Shown: positions 1 through 6,300 of the stretch, piece by piece
How the letters are laid out: each line of letters starts with the position of its first letter
How positions within the stretch are numbered: the first letter of the stretch is position 1
Source of the DNA: Pseudomonadota bacterium
GTDB taxonomy: Bacteria; Pseudomonadota; Alphaproteobacteria; Ferrovibrionales; Ferrovibrionaceae
Length of the DNA: 8,238 bases
Assembly (NCBI GenBank): GCA_021793055.1
Contig: JAJYTL010000137.1
Coordinates: 1 to 8,238 of the forward strand
Direction of reading: 5' to 3'
The notes under the pieces: model-generated
What the model saw: the letters and a program-made list of their open reading frames with translations, nothing else
Told to the model about the DNA's origin: nothing
Databases searched by the model: none
Program-made: the position numbers and the translations under genes

Positions 1-1
1 C

Positions 2-724
2 GCCGCCTTTAGTCTTATGCTGGCCCATTGCGCCATGTTGCGCTAGCGCGTTCTTCGCGTCACCCAACAGTGCTTTGGCCATCGGCTTATGATGGACCGG
101 ATCGTTCCCGGCGGCCTCGACGTCGATCTTTCGCGCAAGGGCGCCGAAATCATCCGAGACCTGGCAGACGAAATCGGCCGCCGCTTCCAGCCGCTGGTCG
201 CGCTTTACGACCGCACGGCGTCGCTCCAGGACCGCACTGTCGCGACCGGTATTCTCAAGCCCGAGCTCGCGGCGCGGTTCGGCGCCGGCGGTTTCGTCGG
301 CCGTGCGTCCGGCCGCGCCTTCGATGCCCGGCGCGAGCTCGGCTACGCGCCCTATGACGCGCTCCATTTCGACGTCCCGGTGCGGAACGAGGGTGACGTC
401 AACGCCCGGATATGGGTCCGCATCATCGAAATCACGCAGAGCCTCCGCCTGATCGGACAAATCCTCGATCGCTCGCCGGATGGACCGATCGAGGCGTCGA
501 TACCGGAAGGTGCCGGCGAAGGGCTCGCGCTGGTGGAAGGTTTCCGCGGCGACATTCTCGCCTATGCGCGGGTCGCCAGCGGTCGAATCGAGCGCTGCCA
601 CCTGCGCGATCCGTCCTGGTTCCAATGGCCGCTTCTCGAAGCCGCGATCGAGGGCAACATCATCGCCGACTTCCCGCTCTGCAACAAATCCTTCAACTGC
701 TCCTATTCGGGGGTGGACCTTTGA
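2..724 (+). pseudogene. Group-4 [NiFe]-hydrogenase-like large subunit (HyfG/HycE type), 3' part, interrupted by in-frame TAG
   Basis: This is the C-terminal part of a large subunit of the HyfG/HycE/NuoD superfamily; the gene begins left of the window. In such complexes the subunit pairs with a NuoB-like Fe-S subunit on the cytoplasmic face of a membrane module. Family-like sequence is read both before position 44 (AFSLMLAHCAMLR) and after 46 (RVLRVTQQCFGHRLMMD, then IVPGG), but codon 44-46 is TAG. The frame then stays open to TGA at 722-724. The first ATG after the stop is at 89 (211 residues), but it lies inside the conserved FGHRLMMD block and has no clear ribosome binding site, so it is unlikely to be the native start. 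The tail reads DFPLCNKSFNCSYSGVDL. A true [NiFe] enzyme of this group carries a DPCxxC nickel-ligand pair there; here only CSYS can be aligned. I infer a hydrogenase-related complex without a nickel site. The stop may be a real nonsense mutation or a sequencing error. Confidence 0.72.
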
Positions 725-1227
725 TGCTGAAGACCTTGCTCCAGGGTTTGCGCTCTCCAGTCACCGAGCCCGCTCCGCCCGCAGACCCCGAACTCCTGGC
801 GCTCGCCGCCAATCTGGACGAGGCCGCGCGGCGGCGTCTCGGCCGCAGCTTGGCGATCCGGGAAGTCGACGCCGGTTCCTGCAACGCTTGCGAGCTTGAA
901 ATTCAAGCGCTCAGCAATGCCTTCTACGATCTTGATCGCTTCGGCCTTCATTTCGTGGCTTCGCCACGCCACGCAGACGTCCTCCTTGTCACCGGGCCGG
1001 TGACACGGAACATGCGCGAGGCCCTGCTTCGCACCCATCAGGCGATGCCGTCGCCGAAATGGGTGGTTGCGGCCGGCGCCTGTGCCCGGGACGGCGGTGC
1101 GTTCGCCGCGAGTCCGAGTTGCAGCCGGGGTCTCGCAGAGACGATCCCGGTCGATCTCTACATCGCTGGCTGTCCGCCAACGCCGAATGATCTCCTCAAA
1201 GGGCTTCTCGCGCTGTTGCGGCCCTAG
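724..1227 (+). CDS. NuoB/HyfI/HycG-type [4Fe-4S] small subunit of a hydrogenase-like complex
   Basis: A protein of 167 residues that fits the NADH:quinone oxidoreductase 20 kDa (NuoB)/hydrogenase small-subunit family, whose members carry the [4Fe-4S] cluster next to the large subunit. The four expected ligands are visible: C53 and C56 in CNACE, C120 in GACARDGG, and C150 in AGCPPTP, with the usual GPVT turn at 91-94. The start is ATG 724, which overlaps the preceding TGA by one base (TGATG). A G-rich stretch, GGGGGTGG at 709-716, can serve as ribosome binding site, and the pair is probably translationally coupled. The frame is open further upstream, but that part is antisense-free shadow of the large-subunit gene and lacks family sequence. 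The length suits the short HyfI/HycG form rather than a fusion. CNAC rather than the CC pair of NuoB favours a hydrogenase-type subunit over respiratory complex I. The gene itself is intact, though its operon partner is interrupted. Confidence 0.9.
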   Translation: MLKTLLQGLRSPVTEPAPPADPELLALAANLDEAARRRLGRSLAIREVDAGSCNACELEIQALSNAFYDLDRFGLHFVASPRHADVLLVTGPVTRNMREALLRTHQAMPSPKWVVAAGACARDGGAFAASPSCSRGLAETIPVDLYIAGCPPTPNDLLKGLLALLRP

Positions 1228-1247
1228 GGCCTGGGGAGGAAACCAGG
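1220..1247 (+). terminator. Possible operon-end stem-loop around the small-subunit stop codon
   Basis: A perfect 12-base palindrome, GGCCCTAGGGCC (1220-1231), spans the TAG stop at 1225-1227. It overlaps a second small inverted repeat, CCTGG (1230-1234) and CCAGG (1243-1247), with an 8-base loop. There is no T-tract after it, so it is not a classical intrinsic terminator. It may stabilise the 3' end or be chance in GC-rich DNA. Confidence 0.25.
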
Positions 1248-1374
1248 TCCTGGCGCGCAGAGGGCGCGATGCGGTCCGCCGATGGGCGTGACCAGTGACT
1301 GCTTTGCAGGGCAGGCAGCTGGCGGAATCGCCGGCGACCTCGGGGCCGGAGCGGGCGCCCAAATCCTGCCACGA

Positions 1375-1446
1375 ATAGGTTCTATTCTAACTAAAATTGA
1401 TATATTTCATCCATCGCTTCCCCGTATTTGACAGAAGGGCATTGCC
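1375..1446 (+). promoter_or_regulatory. AT-rich promoter region and ribosome binding site of the small exported peptide
   Basis: About 30 bases (roughly 1375-1410) are strongly AT-rich in an otherwise GC-rich window and contain TATATT at 1401-1406, a plausible -10 element. No convincing -35 box stands at standard spacing, so the sigma factor class is unknown. A good ribosome binding site, AGAAGG at 1433-1438, lies eight bases before ATG 1447. The stretch from 1248 to about 1374 shows no gene. Confidence 0.4.
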
Positions 1447-1689
1447 ATGAAGCTTCATAAATCGCTCCTGACTCTGGGTGCTGCCGTTGCGGTCGGCAGT
1501 TTGGCCACCGTTGCCGCGCCTAGCGCCGCTCGGGCCAACCCCACCATGACCCATGCAGCCTCTCCCTGCGCCGGAGCGATGAAGCCGGGCAAGTGCTCGG
1601 GCAAGATGAAGAAGGCCAAGGCTGCGAGCAAGATGTCGACAGCAAAGTGCGGCGGCGCCATGCCGAAGGCCAAATGCGGCGGCAAGTGA
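1447..1689 (+). CDS. Small exported Lys/Cys-rich low-complexity peptide
   Basis: An 80-residue protein. Residues 1-30 form a clear Sec signal peptide: basic start MKLHK, a hydrophobic run from about 7 to 24, and a signal-peptidase I type site at ARA30/N31. The mature part of about 50 residues is made mostly of Lys, Ala, Gly, Met and Cys. Two similar 13-residue blocks are visible: CAGAMKPGKCSGK (41-53) and CGGAMPKAKCGGK (68-80). Each has two cysteines at C-x8-C spacing (C41/C50 and C68/C77), joined by a Lys-rich linker. This suggests metal binding or redox activity in the periplasm. It recalls low-complexity secreted peptides such as HvfA and bufferins, which are modified by DUF692/MNIO enzymes to bind copper, but no such enzyme gene lies in the window. 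A strong ribosome binding site supports the ATG start. I do not recognise a specific named family. Confidence 0.8.
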   Translation: MKLHKSLLTLGAAVAVGSLATVAAPSAARANPTMTHAASPCAGAMKPGKCSGKMKKAKAASKMSTAKCGGAMPKAKCGGK

Positions 1690-1741
1690 CGCCTAAGGCC
1701 TGAAAATAACGCCGAAACTTCCGGCCGGAGCGTTCGAGCCT

Positions 1742-1772
1742 CGCCCCATAGACGGATTTCCGTCGATAGGCG
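1742..1772. terminator. Weak stem-loop between convergent genes
   Basis: GACGG (1751-1755) and CCGTC (1760-1764) can pair across an ATTT loop. Outer CGCC (1742-1745) and GGCG (1769-1772) can extend the stem imperfectly. It lies between the ends of the exported-peptide gene and the DUF6969-like gene, where a shared terminator would be expected. There is no run of T on either side, so support is weak. Confidence 0.25.
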
Positions 1773-1795
1773 CGCGGTTCGGGGCCTCCGGACGC

Positions 1796-2479
1796 CTAGT
1801 CGTCGAGCCGCTCGCGGAGATCGGCGAGCGTCCGCTCGAGGTTTAGTTGCGCGGTGCTGAGCACTTCGATCTCGCGGTCTTCGAAGGCATTCTCGCCGGG
1901 GTGCCTGCTCGCCCAAGCGGCGATCTTGCGATCACGCCGGCGCAACAGCGCCACGATGGCCTGCCGGTAAAGTACGAACAGGGCGGTTAGCGCGCGATTG
2001 ACCGGGCGGGGTCCTTTCGCGCCGCGCCAGGTCATGCCGGGTAACAGACTGACCAGCGTTTCGGCGGCATGCCACTCGTCGCCAGTCACCCAGCGGTTCG
2101 TGGTGAACAGCCCGGCGGGTCGGCCATTGCCATCGAGCGATACCGCCAAGACATGCGTCATCGTTCGGGAATCGGCGTCATCGGCCGAGCTGCCGAGAGG
2201 ATGCACGCCGTCCGGAATACCGGTTGCGCGCATGAAGCAATGAATATGCGCGCTCTCCCTGCCGCCGCGGTGGGCATGCAAATAATACTGGGCGTGGCTC
2301 TTGTGATCGATGACATCATCCTCGGGGTAGTGACGGAGTTCGACGAAGGGCGCCTCCGCTACCAGGGTCGTCACGATATTGCGGCCCCGCTCCTCCATCT
2401 CGCGGAGCGCGGCGACCAGAGCAGCCGCCGCTTCGGCGCGCTCATGAAACGCTGATGCCATTGATCTCGTTCCCGTCAT
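1796..2479 (-). CDS. DUF6969-like protein of unknown function
   Basis: A protein of 227 residues if it starts at ATG 2479. The core resembles DUF6969, a bacterial family with no known activity. Visible conserved-looking blocks, numbered from this start, are HYPEDDVID (about 50-58), SHAQYYLHAH (61-70), AHIHCF (77-82) and TTNRWVTGDEW (126-136). Several histidines (H62, H68, H70, H78, H80) could form a metal or active site, but this is inference. The C-terminal third is basic and then helical. The frame is open back to 2662, yet the first part has no family look. GGAGG (complement of 2492-2496) lies 12 bases before ATG 2479 and nine before an in-frame GTG at 2482; ATG 2461 is another option. No signal peptide or membrane segment is seen. 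It is divergent from the transporter gene across about 250 bases, so shared regulation is possible. Confidence 0.78.
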   Translation of the reverse strand: MTGTRSMASAFHERAEAAAALVAALREMEERGRNIVTTLVAEAPFVELRHYPEDDVIDHKSHAQYYLHAHRGGRESAHIHCFMRATGIPDGVHPLGSSADDADSRTMTHVLAVSLDGNGRPAGLFTTNRWVTGDEWHAAETLVSLLPGMTWRGAKGPRPVNRALTALFVLYRQAIVALLRRRDRKIAAWASRHPGENAFEDREIEVLSTAQLNLERTLADLRERLDD

Positions 2480-2728
2480 CACCCCAAATTTCCTCCAGAC
2501 CCGCCATCGCTCCATTAAGATCATCACCAAACGGTCCCGAGCAAGCGCCTTTGCCGCAAGCAGAGCTGGCGAATGCTCGCGTGTCTCTCCGCCGGCTTCG
2601 CCGATGCCGGGCACACGGCGATCTTCGCTCGGGCTTCGCGGTTTGACGATCGCGATCGGCACAGGCTATGGTGCGACGGTTGTGAGCGGTGTGAACGGCA
2701 ACGCCTTCCGAAAACCCGAGCTTTCCGC
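2480..2728. promoter_or_regulatory. Divergent intergenic region between the DUF6969-like and MFS genes
   Basis: About 250 bases separate the two divergent starts and must hold both promoters. The only clear element is GGAGG on the - strand (complement of 2492-2496) for the DUF6969-like gene. The transporter frame is open upstream to 2573, but that translation is not membrane-like or otherwise recognisable. No clear operator or promoter boxes were found. Confidence 0.4.
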
Positions 2729-4051
2729 GTGACGCCTGAAGCCAGGCACAGCGCCGGTGGTGATCGCCTCCGCGTCCTTCGCCGCGTCCTCGCCGAGCCG
2801 GCGCGTTATGTGCGCCCCTGGTATATCGCCTATCTTCTCCTTGGCGCGGCAACGCTCGGGCTCTTGCCCGTCCTCATGCCGCTGATGATGGCGGCGCTCT
2901 CCACGCACCTCGCGACCGTCGCGCTTGTCATCGGCGGCTACAACCTCGGCCTTCTGACGTCGCCGCTGTGGGGCATGGCGGCCGAGCGGTGGCACGCCTA
3001 TCGCGGAATCTTTTTCGCTGGCTTTGCCGTCTGCGCGCTCGCGACCGCAGCGTTTCCCTTGCTTCGGAGCCTCGCCACTTGGCTTCCCAGCGCGTTCCTT
3101 ATCGGCATCGGCGCAGCCGGTGCCTCGACCGTCGCCCCGCTTCTGATCGTCGACTTCGCGCCGCCGGCAGAATGGGAACCTCGCATCGGCTTTCTGCAGA
3201 GCTTCAGCGCCATCGGTCAGGTCATCGGCTTGTTCCTGGCCAGCTTGTTCTCGCACGGGCTTTACGAAATTGGCCTCTGGACCGCGGCGGCGCTGCTTGT
3301 GCCCGCTCTGGTGCTGAGCGGCCGGGGCCTCCCCATCGCGCGGCGCCGGCGCGCCCCCGGCGAGCCCGACCTGCGCCAGAGGCTGGACGCCCGCGCCATG
3401 GCGGTCTTTCCCCGCACCGCCCATCTTGTCGGCATCCTGCGCCACGCACACCGGCTCAATATCGCCGGACTGCGCAATCTGCCGCGTACGCTCGGCACGC
3501 CCTTCGCCTGGTTCCTTCTATCTTGGTTCAGCCTCTGCTTCGGCGTCTCCGGCTTCTTTACCTATTTTCCCCTGATGCTGGCGAAAAGCGATGGCATCAA
3601 GCCAGAGCTCTCCTCCTCGATCTACGGATTGGCCGCCGGGGGCGGGATCTTGCTATTCATTCTGGCGAGCCGTTGGTCGGAACGTTACGGCTCGCTCCGG
3701 GTCTATCAAGGAGGCCTGTTGCTCAGGATTCTTGGATTCGTCATGCTGCTCGTGCCCTTCGTTGTCTCTTTCGAGGCCCGCACCGCGCTCGCCGCCGCCT
3801 CATTTGGGATCATCGTCCTGGCTTGGCCGATCTTGAGCGTTTCGGGCACGGGTCTCGCCGCGCGGCTCACCCCCTTTAGCCAGGGCGCCGCCATGGGGCT
3901 GTTCAACGCCGCCCTCGCGGGCGCAACGGTCATCGGCACCCTGGTCAGCGGCCCCTTGGTCGAAAAATACGGCTATGCCGCGATCCCGGCGATGGCGCTC
4001 GTTGGATTGGCGGGTGCCATGACCTTTGGCCTTCGCGCGCGGCAGCGCTGA
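2729..4051 (+). CDS. Major facilitator superfamily (MFS) transporter, 12 TM
   Basis: A protein of 440 residues from GTG 2729, with the layout of an MFS secondary transporter in the inner membrane. Twelve hydrophobic segments can be placed at about 32-54, 62-86, 93-113, 118-143, 153-175, 181-200, 257-283, 295-315, 324-346, 350-376, 385-409 and 415-435. A basic central loop (201-256, with RRRR at 205-208) separates the two six-helix halves, as is usual. Loop 2-3 reads WGMAAERWHAYRG, a degenerate MFS motif A; loop 8-9 reads SRWSERYGSLR, its counterpart in the second half. The substrate cannot be told; the general look is of a drug/metabolite exporter. The start is uncertain: GTG 2729 gives a short cytoplasmic N-terminus but has only a weak ribosome binding site, GTG 2810 is an alternative, and the frame is open to ATG 2573. 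It is divergent from the DUF6969-like gene, which may share its regulator or substrate. Confidence 0.88.
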   Translation: MTPEARHSAGGDRLRVLRRVLAEPARYVRPWYIAYLLLGAATLGLLPVLMPLMMAALSTHLATVALVIGGYNLGLLTSPLWGMAAERWHAYRGIFFAGFAVCALATAAFPLLRSLATWLPSAFLIGIGAAGASTVAPLLIVDFAPPAEWEPRIGFLQSFSAIGQVIGLFLASLFSHGLYEIGLWTAAALLVPALVLSGRGLPIARRRRAPGEPDLRQRLDARAMAVFPRTAHLVGILRHAHRLNIAGLRNLPRTLGTPFAWFLLSWFSLCFGVSGFFTYFPLMLAKSDGIKPELSSSIYGLAAGGGILLFILASRWSERYGSLRVYQGGLLLRILGFVMLLVPFVVSFEARTALAAASFGIIVLAWPILSVSGTGLAARLTPFSQGAAMGLFNAALAGATVIGTLVSGPLVEKYGYAAIPAMALVGLAGAMTFGLRARQR

Positions 4052-4330
4052 ACCGCCGCCACCCACCGCCCGTGATCGCCGATCATCCGGAAATTCGGCC
4101 ACCGAGGTCACCGCGCGCGGCGCCATCCGAACTTGCCGGGCGGTGGTTGGCCGAGCGATTGGCGTGGCCCCGGCCCCACCCGGTAAAAATGTTGGAACAG
4201 AGCGGCGAAACGCGATTAGGCTTATGCGTCCGGTCGATCGTCGGGCCGCCACGACGATGCCGGCTCGAGACCGCGCCGATGTTTACCGAATCTCGACCCT
4301 GAACCCCTCACAAAAACAGGAAACGCCAAC
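4052..4330. other. Intergenic region with no supported gene
   Basis: About 280 bases without a credible coding region; short open frames on both strands have no recognisable sequence. A small hairpin TGATC-GCC-GATCA (4073-4085) follows the transporter gene but lacks a T-tract. A ribosome binding site for the next gene, AGGAAA, stands at 4319-4324. The stretch 4300-4325 is A-rich. The promoter of the HbpS-like gene probably lies here, but no clear boxes were found. Confidence 0.5.
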
Positions 4331-4765
4331 GTGTCCTCTCTCACCTTGAAGCAGGCCAATACCATCATCGAAGTCGCCCTGAAAAAGGGCCACGAGATGA
4401 AGCTCCATCCGCTCACGGTTGCCGTCCTCGATGCCGGCGGCCACCTTACCGCGTTTCAGCGCGAGGACCGTTCCGGCATCATGCGCTACGACATCGCCTA
4501 CGGCAAAGCCTGGGGCGCGCTCGGCATGGGCTTCGGGTCGCGCCATATCGCGGAGCGGGCCGCCAATATGCCGGGCTTTTTTGGCGCCTTGGCCGTGGTC
4601 AGCCACGGCCGAATGGTCCCGGTTGCGGGCGGCGTCTTGGTGCTCGATGGCGCGGGCGAGATCATCGGCGCGGTCGGCATTTCGGGCGATACCTCGGACA
4701 ATGACGAGGCTTGCGCCGTCGCCGGCATCGAGGCGGCGGGGCTGGCCGCCAAGGTTGGCGCTTAA
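4331..4765 (+). CDS. GlcG/HbpS-like protein (heme-binding-type domain, PF03928)
   Basis: A protein of 144 residues that is a single GlcG/HbpS-type domain. Family hallmarks are visible: VAVLDAGGHLTAFQRED (30-46), the KAWGAL helix start (59-64), VPVAGGVLVLD (96-106), and the end IIGAVGISGDTSDNDEACA (111-129). Some members, such as Streptomyces HbpS, bind heme and sense redox stress; others, such as GlcG of glycolate gene clusters, and the adenosylcobalamin-linked PduO C-terminal domain have different or unknown roles. The exact job here is therefore open. No signal peptide is seen, so it is probably cytoplasmic. The start is GTG 4331, preceded at suitable spacing by AGGAAA; upstream in-frame sequence does not look like the family. 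The DinB-family gene follows on the same strand after 126 bases, so co-transcription is possible but not shown. Confidence 0.88.
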   Translation: MSSLTLKQANTIIEVALKKGHEMKLHPLTVAVLDAGGHLTAFQREDRSGIMRYDIAYGKAWGALGMGFGSRHIAERAANMPGFFGALAVVSHGRMVPVAGGVLVLDGAGEIIGAVGISGDTSDNDEACAVAGIEAAGLAAKVGA

Positions 4766-4875
4766 GCTTTCCAGTCTCGCTGACGTTCCTGGTGTCGCGG
4801 TCGCTATCGGGGCCGCGATGCCGGGTGCCTCCGCGTAACGATCGCTGACGACACCACCGACCGCGCGCCTGCGCC

Positions 4876-4881
4876 AGGAGG
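4876..4881 (+). promoter_or_regulatory. Strong ribosome binding site of the DinB-family gene
   Basis: AGGAGG is a full Shine-Dalgarno match ten bases before ATG 4892 and fixes that start. Confidence 0.7.
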
Positions 4882-4891
4882 GCCTTCCATC

Positions 4892-5401
4892 ATGTCGAAC
4901 ACACGAAACGTCCGAATGCTCACCCGCTACAACGCCTGGGCGAACAAGGTGATCTTCGATGCCGTCGCCGCGCTACCCGTGGGCGAGCCGGAGAAAACGC
5001 GAGTCTCCCTGTTCCCGACCATGGTTCATACCCTGAACCATCTCCATGTCGTCGACCTGATCTGGCAAGCACACCTTGAAGGCCTCAAACACGGCATTCC
5101 GGCGTTGAACACGATGCTCTATCCGGAACTCGCCGAGCTCTGGGCGGCGCAGCAAAAGATCGATGCCTGGTATATCGCCTGGAGCGACGCGCTGACGGAA
5201 GCGCAATCCGAAGAGACGATCGCCTTTACGTTGATCGGCGGCAACCGCGGCGAAATGCGCCGCTGCGACGTCATCACCCATGTCGTCAATCACACGAGCT
5301 ACCATCGCGGCTTCGTCTGCGACATGTTCTTTCAGGTGCCGCTGAAGGCACCGACGACCGACCTTCCGGTGTTCCTCCGAACCGTCGGCATGCCGGCCTG
5401 A
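4892..5401 (+). CDS. DinB-family protein (metal-binding four-helix bundle)
   Basis: A protein of 169 residues with the pattern of the DinB/YfiT-like superfamily. Helix 1 begins LTRYNAWANKVIFDAV (10-25), the usual 'YN.WAN' opening. The expected histidine triad is present: H50 in LNHLHVVDLIW, plus H134 and H138 in HVVNHTSYHRG. These would bind one divalent metal ion. Members act in thiol-dependent transfer or ring-opening reactions or have unknown roles; despite the name, DNA repair is not shown for most. The length is normal for the family and no key residue is missing. The start is well supported: AGGAGG at 4876-4881 lies ten bases before ATG 4892. It is on the same strand as the HbpS-like gene upstream and ends 31 bases from the converging hydrolase gene. 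The substrate is unknown. Confidence 0.92.
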   Translation: MSNTRNVRMLTRYNAWANKVIFDAVAALPVGEPEKTRVSLFPTMVHTLNHLHVVDLIWQAHLEGLKHGIPALNTMLYPELAELWAAQQKIDAWYIAWSDALTEAQSEETIAFTLIGGNRGEMRRCDVITHVVNHTSYHRGFVCDMFFQVPLKAPTTDLPVFLRTVGMPA

Positions 5402-5432
5402 CGCGCGCCCGCCTCGGCAGCACGTCCCCGCT

Positions 5433-6215
5433 TTAGCCGAGAAAGTCCAGCATCGCCTTGTTGAAAGCGGCAGGGTTTTCCATGTTCGAGATATGCCCGG
5501 CGTTGGGCAGCACCGCGTGCTGCGCGCCGGGTATACGGCGGGCAACTTCCGCCAGCATCTCGGGGGCGGCGCTGACGTCGGAATCGCCGCCAATGACCAG
5601 GGTCCGCGTCTTGATGCTGCCAAGCCGAGGGCCGAAGGCCAAGCCTTTCAGCGCCTCGCAGCACCCCTCATGACCAATCGGGTCCGTGGTTTCGATCATG
5701 CGCCGGAGCTTGGCGACGGCCGGCGGGTTCTTGGCAAGATTCTCGGGCTTGAACCAACGTTCGATAGTCGGCGCTGCGAGGCCGGCCATGCCCTTCTCCC
5801 GCGCCGCTTCGATCCGTTGTTGGAAAAAGATCTGGTATTCCGGCGGCGCGTCGGAACGCCCATCGCAGGCCATGAGCGAAAGCAGCCGCTCGCCATGATC
5901 GATGGCCAAGCCATAGCCGATCATGGCGCCGATCGAAAGCCCGATCCAATGGCTGTTCTCGATCTTAAGCGCGTCCCAGAGGCCGACGACATCACTTTCC
6001 AGCATGGCAAAGTTGTAGGGGCCTTTCGGCGCATCGCTACCACCGTGCCCGCGGAGATCGTACCGGAGCACGCGGAAGCGCTCGCCCAAGATCCTGGCCT
6101 GTTCGTCCCACATGCCGAGATTGCAGGCCAAGCTATGTGAAAATGTGACCCAAGGCGCGCCATCGCGACCTTCGATTTCTACATTCAGGCCAACGCCATT
6201 GATCTCTATTTTCAT
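5433..6215 (-). CDS. Alpha/beta hydrolase, 3-oxoadipate enol-lactonase (PcaD)-like
   Basis: A protein of 260 residues, full length for a single-domain alpha/beta hydrolase and closest in look to PcaD, which opens 3-oxoadipate enol-lactone in the protocatechuate/catechol route. PcaD-like features are the oxyanion region TFSHSLACNLGMWDEQ (24-39), RYDLRGHGGSDAP (51-63), the nucleophile elbow GLSIG with S94, an acid in GGDSDVSAAP (probably D213), and the catalytic His in AGHISNMENP (H241). The catalytic triad is therefore complete. It is cytoplasmic, with no signal peptide. Start ATG 6215 has GGAGA (complement of 6222-6226) six bases away. No other beta-ketoadipate gene is in the window, so the true substrate may differ, for example another lactone or ester linked to the neighbouring molybdenum hydroxylase. 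It lies on the same strand as that operon, 75 bases downstream of its last gene. Confidence 0.88.
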   Translation of the reverse strand: MKIEINGVGLNVEIEGRDGAPWVTFSHSLACNLGMWDEQARILGERFRVLRYDLRGHGGSDAPKGPYNFAMLESDVVGLWDALKIENSHWIGLSIGAMIGYGLAIDHGERLLSLMACDGRSDAPPEYQIFFQQRIEAAREKGMAGLAAPTIERWFKPENLAKNPPAVAKLRRMIETTDPIGHEGCCEALKGLAFGPRLGSIKTRTLVIGGDSDVSAAPEMLAEVARRIPGAQHAVLPNAGHISNMENPAAFNKAMLDFLG

Positions 6216-6300
6216 CCTCTGTCTCCGCTACGGCGAACGTTCCGGTGATATTCTTAACATTCAATATTGCATAACAAAAATATATCTCTGTTATATCGTC
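6216..6300 (-). promoter_or_regulatory. AT-rich promoter/operator candidate upstream of the PcaD-like gene
   Basis: The gap between the [2Fe-2S] subunit gene and the hydrolase gene is sharply AT-rich at 6248-6296. An inverted repeat, ATAACA (6271-6276) and TGTTAT (6289-6294), has a 12-base spacer and overlaps the stop codon of the upstream gene. A further TAACA occurs at 6255-6259. On the - strand TTGTTA (complement of 6272-6277) could act as a -35 box, with weak -10 options about 16-18 bases on. It may be a regulator site for the hydrolase or the 3' hairpin of the operon. Confidence 0.42.

Noticed and set aside
44..46. TAG read as pyrrolysine or another recoded residue
   Set aside because: Pyrrolysine is very rare in such bacteria, selenocysteine uses TGA, and no recoding structure is evident; a nonsense mutation or sequencing error is simpler.
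412..723. Upstream extension of the small-subunit frame to 412
   Set aside because: The translation before Met 724 is Arg/Pro-rich shadow of the large-subunit gene, while the TGATG overlap and family length support 724.
724..1227. Respiratory complex I NuoB
   Set aside because: The CNAC arrangement, the short length and the partner's hydrogenase-type C-terminus fit HyfI/HycG better.
703..1362. Long - strand open frame opposite the small subunit
   Set aside because: It is low-complexity shadow coding opposite a well-supported gene, as is common in GC-rich DNA.
2666..3879. Long open frames on both strands (2666-3451 - and 2968-3879 +) over the transporter
   Set aside because: They are Arg/Ala/Gly-rich without domains, whereas the transporter frame shows 12 regular membrane segments.
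4026..4349. Small open frames in the gap after the transporter
   Set aside because: No recognisable protein sequence and no supporting ribosome binding site; treated as intergenic.
5493..6140. Open frame on the + strand opposite the hydrolase
   Set aside because: It has no family features; the - strand frame has a full catalytic triad.
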